This document shows, piece after piece, positions 1 through 4,411 of a stretch of 5,002 nt of DNA (positions within the stretch are counted from its first letter, which is position 1; each line of letters starts with the position of its first letter). The stretch comes from Betaproteobacteria bacterium. Lineage in GTDB: Bacteria; Pseudomonadota; Gammaproteobacteria; Burkholderiales; SG8-39. The stretch covers positions 1 through 5,002 of the forward strand of contig SHXL01000190.1 in NCBI GenBank assembly GCA_009693345.1. Direction: 5' to 3'. The notes under the pieces were generated by a model. It was not told the origin of the DNA and did not search any database. It worked only from the letters and a program-made list of their open reading frames with translations. Made by a program: the position numbers and the translations under genes.

Positions 1-529
1 CGGCGCGCCATTGTTCCACGGGCATAAAGCCGGGTAGTATTCTCGCCTCAGCTTCGACCTTTGCCCACAGTGTCGCATCGGGCAGCCCCATGTCCAGCGG
101 AATGCGCAGCGGCTGGTCGACGTACCAGGGGGTGTCGATGAACAGCTCCACGCGATTGCCTTCCGGATCGAGGAAGTAGACCGAAAGCGCGTTGCCGTGC
201 GAGACCGGCGCGATATCCGCCACCGCCTCCGCCTCGAGGCGGGCGTGCATCTGCCGCAGCCCAGCCAGGTCGTCCATCCGGAAGGAGATCTGGTTGATCG
301 GATTGAAAGGCAGTTCCCTCGGCCGCCCGCCCGCCAACACGATCTGGTGGTGGTCGCGCGGATCGCGGCTCAGGAACACAAGCGCGACCGCGCCGCGCCG
401 CGTATCCAGGTCGCCGCGGTCGGTGACAGTGAAACCGAGCACGCGGGTGTAGAAATCCTCCATGACTGCGAGATCGGCGACGAAGATGCCGAGATGGCTG
501 AACGAAAGTCCTGGAACGGGTGTGGCCAT
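1..529 (-). CDS. VOC-family protein, extradiol dioxygenase/glyoxalase-like (3' end beyond window)
   Basis: The 176 visible residues form one vicinal-oxygen-chelate unit made of two beta-alpha-beta-beta-beta modules: about residues 8-66 (from SHLGIFVADL to DHHQIVL) and 78-131 (from INQISFRMDDL to DPEGNRVELF). Proteins of this fold bind a metal and act as ring-cleaving dioxygenases, glyoxalases or isomerases. The RDHHQIVL stretch resembles the second-shell catalytic His region of BphC-type extradiol dioxygenases, so an aromatic or catechol-like substrate is a reasonable inference. Candidate metal ligands are His12 and Glu128; the place of the usual second His is held by Gln80. Translation from the ATG at 529 gives a typical N-terminus (MATPVPGLSFSHLG). 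An ATG 4 nt upstream is out of frame. The frame is still open at base 1, so the C-terminus is missing. The gene starts 26 bp after the hrcA stop on the same strand and probably shares its transcript. The fold is certain; the substrate is unknown. Confidence 0.85.
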   Translation of the reverse strand, partial: MATPVPGLSFSHLGIFVADLAVMEDFYTRVLGFTVTDRGDLDTRRGAVALVFLSRDPRDHHQIVLAGGRPRELPFNPINQISFRMDDLAGLRQMHARLEAEAVADIAPVSHGNALSVYFLDPEGNRVELFIDTPWYVDQPLRIPLDMGLPDATLWAKVEAEARILPGFMPVEQWRA

Positions 530-555
530 GCATCGCCCCGTGCGTCGCGCCCCGC

Positions 556-1575
556 CTAGGGCTGGGACAGCGCCGAAGAGAGCAGCTTCGCCGTGACATC
601 GACGATCGGCACGATGCGATCGTAGGCCATGCGCGTCGGCCCGATGACGCCGACGGTGCCGACCACCTCTCCGCTGACTTTGTAGGGTGCCGTCACCACG
701 CTCACCTCGTCGGGCGCGCTGACGCCGGACTCGCCGCCGATGAAAATCTGCACGCCTTCGCCGCGCAGCGACAGGTCGAGGATTTGCACCAGGGAGGTCT
801 TGTACTCGAACAGCTCGAACAGCTGGCGCATGCGGCTCATGTCCTGCGATAGGTCGCGCACCGCGAGGAGGTTGCGCTCGCCCGAGATCACGTACTGCTC
901 GCTGCCCTCCGCGACGGCCCTGTTGCTCGCTTCCAGCGCCGCGTTCATGAGCCCCATCATGTCCTGCCGGATCTCGCGCAGTTCGTCGTGGACGCGATGG
1001 CGGATGTCTTCCAGGCTGTGCCCCGAATAATTCTGGTTGATGTAGTTCGCCGCGGAAACCAGCTCCGCAGGGCTGTAGTCGCGGTCGGTGAACAGGATCC
1101 GGTTCAGCACGTCGCCGTCCGGCGTGACGACGATCAGCAGCACGCGCTTCTCCGACAGCCGGAGGAACTCGATCTGGCGGAAGGTGAGGGCGCGGCGGCG
1201 GGGCGTCATCACGATGCCGGCGAAATTCGTCAATTGGGACAGCAGTTGCGAGGCGGCCTGGATGACGCGCTGCGGATTGTCCGGGTGGAGCTGGTCCTTG
1301 AGCTGGTGCAGTTCTCCGGAGCCGATCTGCTTCACCACCAGCAGCGAATCAACGAAGAAGCGGTAGCCGAGCGGCGTCGGCACGCGGCCGGCCGAGGTAT
1401 GGGGGCTCGCGATGAAGCCCATCTCTTCCAGATCGGACATCACATTGCGAATCGTGGCAGGCGACAGGTCCAGCCCGGCATGGCGCGACAGGGTCCGCGA
1501 GCCGACCGGCTGGCCCTCGGCGATGTAGCGCTCGATGAGGGTCTTCAGCAGGATCTGCGCGCGTTTATCGAGCAT
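556..1575 (-). CDS. hrcA: Heat-inducible transcription repressor HrcA
   Basis: This is a complete 339-residue HrcA, the cytoplasmic repressor that binds CIRCE operators at chaperone genes such as groESL and is kept active by GroEL. Residues 1-75 form the winged-helix DNA-binding domain, with the signature SPATIRNVMSDLEEMGFI (38-55) followed by the wing region SAGRVPTPLGYRFF (61-74). The central and C-terminal dimerisation and inserted regions follow, ending with the family-typical GVIGPTRMAYDRIVPIVD segment. Length and both ends match the family, so the ATG at 1575 is well supported. No Shine-Dalgarno sequence precedes this ATG; a TAGAAT hexamer lies 6 nt upstream instead, which suggests a leaderless mRNA. 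The gene is divergent from nadK (28 bp apart) and is followed by the VOC gene after 26 bp. No CIRCE element (TTAGCACTC-N9-GAGTGCTAA) is seen upstream, so self-repression through CIRCE is not supported here. Confidence 0.97.
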   Translation of the reverse strand: MLDKRAQILLKTLIERYIAEGQPVGSRTLSRHAGLDLSPATIRNVMSDLEEMGFIASPHTSAGRVPTPLGYRFFVDSLLVVKQIGSGELHQLKDQLHPDNPQRVIQAASQLLSQLTNFAGIVMTPRRRALTFRQIEFLRLSEKRVLLIVVTPDGDVLNRILFTDRDYSPAELVSAANYINQNYSGHSLEDIRHRVHDELREIRQDMMGLMNAALEASNRAVAEGSEQYVISGERNLLAVRDLSQDMSRMRQLFELFEYKTSLVQILDLSLRGEGVQIFIGGESGVSAPDEVSVVTAPYKVSGEVVGTVGVIGPTRMAYDRIVPIVDVTAKLLSSALSQP

Positions 1576-1581
1576 GCCCGG

Positions 1582-1587
1582 ATTCTA
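1582..1587 (-). promoter_or_regulatory. Putative -10 hexamer for hrcA (leaderless)
   Basis: TAGAAT on the minus strand differs from the sigma-70 consensus TATAAT at one position. It is separated from the hrcA ATG by exactly 6 nt (CCGGGC), so the predicted transcription start falls on the A of ATG. I see no convincing -35 at 16-18 bp spacing; that position lies inside the first codons of nadK. The hexamer is one arm of the palindrome 1581-1598. Assignment is by inspection only. Confidence 0.55.
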
Positions 1588-1591
1588 CAGT

Positions 1592-1597
1592 TAGAAT
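1592..1597 (+). promoter_or_regulatory. Putative -10 hexamer for nadK (leaderless)
   Basis: TAGAAT on the plus strand is the mirror copy of the hrcA hexamer, again exactly 6 nt (CGAGCG) before the ATG at 1604. With a standard 6-nt discriminator, transcription would begin at the start codon. No purine-rich Shine-Dalgarno sequence lies upstream of the ATG, which agrees with leaderless initiation. No good -35 is visible; the expected place is within the hrcA start region. Confidence 0.55.
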
Positions 1598-1603
1598 CGA
1601 GCG

Positions 1604-2488
1604 ATGAAGCCTGCGTTCCAACGCGTTGCGCTGGTCGGCAAGCAGACACCCGAAATCGCCCAGTCGCTGCGCGCGCTACGCGACTTCCTGCGCCAGCGCG
1701 GCTGCGAAGTGATGCTGGAGCGCGACACCGCGGCCGGCGTGGGCGAGACCGAAGCAGTGGCCTGCTTCGACGAGATCGGGCGCGGCGCCGACCTGGCGAT
1801 CGTGATGGGCGGCGACGGCACCATGCTTGCCGCGGCGCGCAACCTGGCGCATCACAAGGTGCCGCTCGCGGGCATCAACCTGGGGCACCTGGGATTCATG
1901 ACCGACATCGCGCTGAGCGAGATGAGCGAATCGGTCGGCGCGATCCTGGATGGCCGCCATACCATCGAGGAGCGCGCCTTGATCGAGGCCGAGATCCTGC
2001 GCGGCGCCGCTTCGGTGCTGCGCACGGTGGCGCTCAACGAAGCGGTGGTCACCAAGGGATCCCAGGCGCGCCTGATCGAGTTCAAGCTGACCATCGACGG
2101 CGAATACGTCTACCGCCTGCGCGCCGACGGCATGATCATCGCGACGCCGACCGGCTCCACCGCCTATGCCTTGTCCGCGCAGGGGCCGATCCTGCAGCCC
2201 ACCGTGCGTGCTTTTGCGCTGGTGCCGCTCAACCCCCACGTGCTCTCGGCGCGCCCGGTGAGCGTGAGCGATTCGAGCGTGATCGAGATCGAGCTGGTGC
2301 ACGCGGTCGATGCGCGCGCCCATTTCGACGGTTTCGCCCTCACCGACCTGCACGACGGCGACCGCCTGGTGCTCAAGCGCTCGGCGGATGCGATCCGCTT
2401 CGTGCATCCGCCCGGCTACAGCTACTTCACGATGCTGCGCGAGAAGCTGCGCTGGAGCAACGCGGTGGGGCACCGCACCGAGGACTGA
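1604..2488 (+). CDS. nadK: NAD kinase (ATP-NAD kinase)
   Basis: The gene encodes a complete 294-residue NAD kinase, which phosphorylates the 2'-hydroxyl of the adenosine ribose of NAD to make NADP in the cytoplasm. The hallmark GGDGT motif is at residues 69-73, within LAIVMGGDGTMLAAARN. The NE pair of the second conserved motif is at 145-146. The glycine/threonine-rich loop DGMIIATPTGSTAYALSA spans 175-192, and the C-terminal strand region around VPLNPHVLSARPVSV and PGYSYFTMLREKLRWS matches proteobacterial NadK. A local change is AQGPI where AGGPI is usual. Start MKPAFQRVALVGK and length fit the family. It is divergent from hrcA; its 3' end faces the antisense Bug remnant with 27 bp between stop codons. 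The start has no Shine-Dalgarno sequence, so leaderless translation is likely. Confidence 0.97.
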   Translation: MKPAFQRVALVGKQTPEIAQSLRALRDFLRQRGCEVMLERDTAAGVGETEAVACFDEIGRGADLAIVMGGDGTMLAAARNLAHHKVPLAGINLGHLGFMTDIALSEMSESVGAILDGRHTIEERALIEAEILRGAASVLRTVALNEAVVTKGSQARLIEFKLTIDGEYVYRLRADGMIIATPTGSTAYALSAQGPILQPTVRAFALVPLNPHVLSARPVSVSDSSVIEIELVHAVDARAHFDGFALTDLHDGDRLVLKRSADAIRFVHPPGYSYFTMLREKLRWSNAVGHRTED

Positions 2489-2508
2489 GCGCAGCGCCGC
2501 CGCTTCAG
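2485..2508 (+). terminator. Possible weak hairpin at the nadK 3' end
   Basis: CTGAGCG (2485-2491) can pair with CGCTTCAG (2501-2508) with one bulged T and a 9-nt loop. The stem includes the nadK stop codon. There is no downstream T-tract, so it is not a standard intrinsic terminator. It could act as a 3'-end processing or stability hairpin, or be fortuitous in GC-rich DNA. Confidence 0.2.
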
Positions 2509-2515
2509 GGTGCCT

Positions 2516-2728
2516 TCAGTTCGCCGTGATGCCCGCTCTCTTGATGAGCTGCGCGTTTTCCGCCAGCTCGCGCTTGATCATGGCGTCGAACTCGGCAATC
2601 GAAAGCGTGAGCGGCTCGGCGCCGAGCTTGCGGATGCGGTCGCTGATTTCGGGCGACTGCATCAGCGCGTCGATCTCCTTGTGCAGGCGCTCGACGATCT
2701 CGCGCGGCGTCTTGGCGGACACCGGAGC
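2516..2728 (-). pseudogene. C-terminal remnant of a second Bug/TctC receptor gene
   Basis: Seventy sense codons and a stop encode a segment beginning APVSAKTPREIVERL and ending LIKRAGITAN. It lines up without gaps, over 66 residues, with the C-terminus of the neighbouring full-length Bug protein (AKTPGDI... to GATPQ). By hand I count 23 identical residues, about one third, so this is a diverged paralogue and not a recent copy. Roughly 250 N-terminal residues, including the signal peptide and most of the ligand-binding cleft, are absent. Homology starts at 2728, the last base of the preceding gene's TAG stop, in a different reading frame, so readthrough would not join them. A GTG at 2722 could allow re-initiation, but no ribosome binding site is evident and a product without the N-domain should not bind ligand. 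The most likely origin is deletion in a former tandem pair of receptor genes. Confidence 0.75.
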
Positions 2729-2751
2729 TACTGCGGTGTGGCGCCGGTGTC
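2718..2751. repeat. Inverted repeat spanning the Bug stop codon and remnant junction
   Basis: GACACCGG at 2718-2725 and CCGGTGTC at 2744-2751 are perfect 8-bp inverted arms separated by 18 bp that contain the TAG stop of the Bug gene (2728-2730). The arms sit on either side of the point where homology to the truncated paralogue begins. There is no T-tract, so it is a poor terminator. It may be a deletion-junction footprint, a weak mRNA-stabilising hairpin, or chance. Confidence 0.35.
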
Positions 2752-3681
2752 GCGCATCACATTGCCGAGCGCGTCGTACTCGCGACGGATGAACGCGTCG
2801 GCCTCGGCGGGCGTCATCAACATCGCCTCGGTGCCGAGCTTCGCGAGCCGCTCTGCCATCTCCTGCGAACCCAGCGCGCGGTTCACCTCGGCGTTGACCC
2901 TGGCGATGATGTCGCCCGGCGTCTTCGCGGGGGCGAGCATGGCGACCCAGAAGGTCGACTCGCCGTCGGGAAGGCCGGCCTCGGCGATCGTGGGCACGTC
3001 CGGCAGCGCGGCGATCCGCTTGGGCGTGCTCACAGCGAGCGGCTTCACCTTGCCGTCCTTGACCAGGCCCATGCTCGATACCGCCGGCACCCACGCGTAC
3101 TGGATGCGGCCGGCCATCGTTTCAGCGAGCATCGGCGGCGTCCCCTTGAGCGGCACGTGGACGGCGTCGACCCCGGCAGCCACGTTGAACTTCGCCATGC
3201 TGACGTGCGCGCCGCTTCCCACGCCGGCGGTGGCGTAGTTGTAAGCGCCCGGCTTGGCCTTGAGCATCGCGATGAGTTCCCTGACTGATTTTATGCCGAG
3301 GCTGGGCGGGACGATCAGGACGCTCGGCAGGCTGCCGAGCATGGCGATGCTCGCGAAGTCCTTCAAGGTGTCGTATTGCAGATCCTTGTACAGCACGTGA
3401 TTCACCGCGTGTCCCGAGGACACGACCACGAACGTATAGCCATCGGGTTCGGCGCGCGCGGTCTCGCGGATCCCGATCATGCCGCCGGCACCGGGCCGGT
3501 TCTCCACCACCACCGGCTGACCCCAGGCGGCGCTGAGCCTCTCGCCGACGATGCGCCCCATTACGTCGGTCGCGCTGCCCGGCGTGAAAGGCACGATGAT
3601 TCTGATGGCCTTGGAGGGGTAGGTTTGCGCCGCCGCGGTTCCGACGAACAGTGCAATGACGACAAAAATAAGTCTCTTCAT
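2728..3681 (-). CDS. Bug-family (TctC-like) periplasmic solute-binding protein
   Basis: The 317-residue product is a tripartite tricarboxylate transporter (TTT) substrate-binding receptor of the Bug family. These receptors capture carboxylates or other small anions in the periplasm. A Sec signal peptide covers about residues 1-18 (charged MKR, hydrophobic IFVVIALFVG core, TAAA cleavage site before QTYP). Family marks are YPSKAIRIIVPFTPGSATD (21-39), where Asp39 belongs to the ligand-contacting loop, NRPGAGG (61-67), EPDGYT, and the C-terminal AKTPGDIIARVN region. Length is normal. The start ATG overlaps the CMD stop (ATGA) and is preceded by AGGGG at suitable spacing, so translation is coupled to the upstream gene. 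No TctA/TctB membrane partners are in the window, so it may serve a remote permease or act as a sensor. The ligand cannot be predicted. Confidence 0.93.
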   Translation of the reverse strand: MKRLIFVVIALFVGTAAAQTYPSKAIRIIVPFTPGSATDVMGRIVGERLSAAWGQPVVVENRPGAGGMIGIRETARAEPDGYTFVVVSSGHAVNHVLYKDLQYDTLKDFASIAMLGSLPSVLIVPPSLGIKSVRELIAMLKAKPGAYNYATAGVGSGAHVSMAKFNVAAGVDAVHVPLKGTPPMLAETMAGRIQYAWVPAVSSMGLVKDGKVKPLAVSTPKRIAALPDVPTIAEAGLPDGESTFWVAMLAPAKTPGDIIARVNAEVNRALGSQEMAERLAKLGTEAMLMTPAEADAFIRREYDALGNVMRDTGATPQ

Positions 3682-4316
3682 GCGCGCCCCTGCTTGGCCC
3701 AGTACTCGGGGTCGCCCTTCGAGCGTCTGAGTTCATCCTGCGTCTGGTAGCCCGGTGCCATCGATGCCGAAGTGCCCGCGAGCACTTGGTGATGGTCGAT
3801 GTTGAGCAGCCGCAGCCAGCTCTGCTGCCCCATGGTGAGGGCGATGAAGCAGCCCAGCTCCACCAGCTCGGGCTCGCTGAAGTGGCGGTGCAGCCGCGCC
3901 CAGAATGCATCGTCGGTGTCCAGGTGCCAGGTGATCGCCTCGGCATAGGAGAGCGCCGCTTTCTGCTGCTTCGAGTAGCGCGCGGATTTCTCGAAATTGA
4001 GCAGGTCCCTGACATCGTCCTCGATCATGCCGGCGCCGGCCGCCTTGACCGAGCGCTGATTGCCGCAATAGTCGCACTGCACCGAACGCGACACGTAGAG
4101 CCGGCAAAGTTCCTTGATCGGGTGCGCGCAGACGCCGTTGCGGAACAGGTCGCGCCAGGAATTGGCGAACGACCAGAACGCGGCCGGGACGTGGGCGCGC
4201 ACCGCGGAACTCTCGGGCCGGGGCGTGCCCTCGCGGCGGCAGCGGTCCATCTCCTTTTGCATCTCCGCGTCCATCTGCTCGACCGGAAAGTAGCTGATGC
4301 GCTGTTTCGGGTTCAT
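3678..4316 (-). CDS. Carboxymuconolactone decarboxylase (CMD/AhpD-like) family protein
   Basis: The product has 212 residues and appears soluble and all-helical. The core is the CMD/AhpD-like segment from about 65 to 110: PIKELCRLYVSRSVQCDYCGNQRSVKAA. It carries a CxxC pair, Cys81 and Cys84, and a conserved Glu69 twelve residues before the first Cys, the same spacing as the Glu/Cys pair of AhpD. The His that follows the CxxC by four residues in AhpD is Arg88 here, and the residue between the cysteines is Tyr83. Family members are either decarboxylases of aromatic catabolism or thiol peroxidase-type reductases; the CxxC favours redox or peroxidase-like chemistry, but the reaction is unknown. 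The ATG at 4316 has a strong Shine-Dalgarno (GAGGAGG at 4327-4321). It is the first gene of the minus-strand block, and its TGA overlaps the Bug start by 4 bp. Confidence 0.88.
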   Translation of the reverse strand: MNPKQRISYFPVEQMDAEMQKEMDRCRREGTPRPESSAVRAHVPAAFWSFANSWRDLFRNGVCAHPIKELCRLYVSRSVQCDYCGNQRSVKAAGAGMIEDDVRDLLNFEKSARYSKQQKAALSYAEAITWHLDTDDAFWARLHRHFSEPELVELGCFIALTMGQQSWLRLLNIDHHQVLAGTSASMAPGYQTQDELRRSKGDPEYWAKQGRA

Positions 4317-4404
4317 GCTCCCTCCTCAAGGAATCAGACGGCCATTCTAGCCGCTGTGCCATGGGCTTGCCGGAATCCGGTAACGCGGGCAGCATTCGCC
4401 TGCG
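4317..4404. promoter_or_regulatory. CMD/recN divergent intergenic region
   Basis: These 88 bp must hold the start signals of both divergent genes. On the minus strand they contain the GAGGAGG ribosome binding site and TAGAAT hexamer of the CMD gene. For recN the best plus-strand candidate is TTGCCG (4367-4372) with CAGCAT (4390-4395) at 17-bp spacing, a weak match that would start transcription only a few bases before the ATG. An 11-bp palindrome CCGGAATCCGG (4370-4380, one central mismatch) sits between them. None of these is decisive for recN. Confidence 0.35.
4344..4349 (-). promoter_or_regulatory. Putative -10 hexamer for the CMD-Bug operon
   Basis: TAGAAT on the minus strand, the same hexamer as at hrcA and nadK, lies 27 bp upstream of the CMD start codon. 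The expected transcription start near 4337 would leave a leader of about 20 nt that contains the GAGGAGG ribosome binding site. This is a conventional leadered arrangement, unlike hrcA/nadK. No clear -35 is seen at 16-18 bp spacing. Confidence 0.4.
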
Positions 4405-4411
4405 ATGCTGC
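4389..4411. repeat. Imperfect palindrome enclosing the recN start codon
   Basis: The arm GCAGCAT (4389-4395) is the inverse complement of ATGCTGC (4405-4411). Moving inward, CGC (4397-4399) matches GCG (4402-4404), giving ten paired positions per arm with one unpaired T (4396) and a 2-bp centre. In mRNA a 7-bp stem with a 9-nt loop would hold the ATG of recN in the stem. Alternatively it is a DNA dyad for a regulator. It does not match the LexA pattern CTG-N10-CAG. No strong Shine-Dalgarno sequence precedes the start. Confidence 0.4.

Larger units (their letters stand above)
1581..1598. repeat. 18-bp palindrome in the hrcA/nadK divergent promoter
   Basis: GATTCTACAGTTAGAATC consists of perfect 7-bp arms (GATTCTA/TAGAATC) around a 4-bp centre (CAGT). 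It is AT-rich within a very GC-rich region and fills 18 of the 28 intergenic bases. Each arm contains the -10 hexamer of one divergent gene. The symmetry may simply produce bidirectional transcription, or the site may also be an operator for a dimeric regulator; the sequence does not decide this. Confidence 0.8.

Noticed and set aside
48..599. 183-codon minus-strand frame overlapping the VOC gene
   Set aside because: It is Arg/Pro-rich, lacks any domain, and overlaps the clearly recognisable VOC frame and the hrcA end.
1676..2473. 265-codon minus-strand open frame opposite nadK
   Set aside because: The composition is that of a shadow frame (His/Arg/Ala/Val-rich), there is no recognisable domain, and nadK on the other strand explains the region.
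2485..2508. Intrinsic terminator for nadK
   Set aside because: The stem has a bulge and there is no T-tract. It is kept only as a low-confidence hairpin.
988..2529. 513-codon plus-strand open frame running across hrcA and nadK
   Set aside because: It is antisense to hrcA and out of frame with nadK, both clear family members. Its product is Arg/Ala/Gly-rich low-complexity sequence, as expected from GC-rich shadow frames.
2729..3094. N-terminal part of a 192-codon minus-strand frame that ends in the Bug remnant
   Set aside because: Upstream of 2728 this frame is only a shadow of the intact Bug gene. Only its last 70 codons are Bug-like, so it was annotated as a remnant and not as a gene.
4331..4404. 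LexA (SOS) box upstream of recN
   Set aside because: CTGTGCC at 4354 has no matching ACAG/CAG half at the required spacing, so SOS control is not supported by the sequence.
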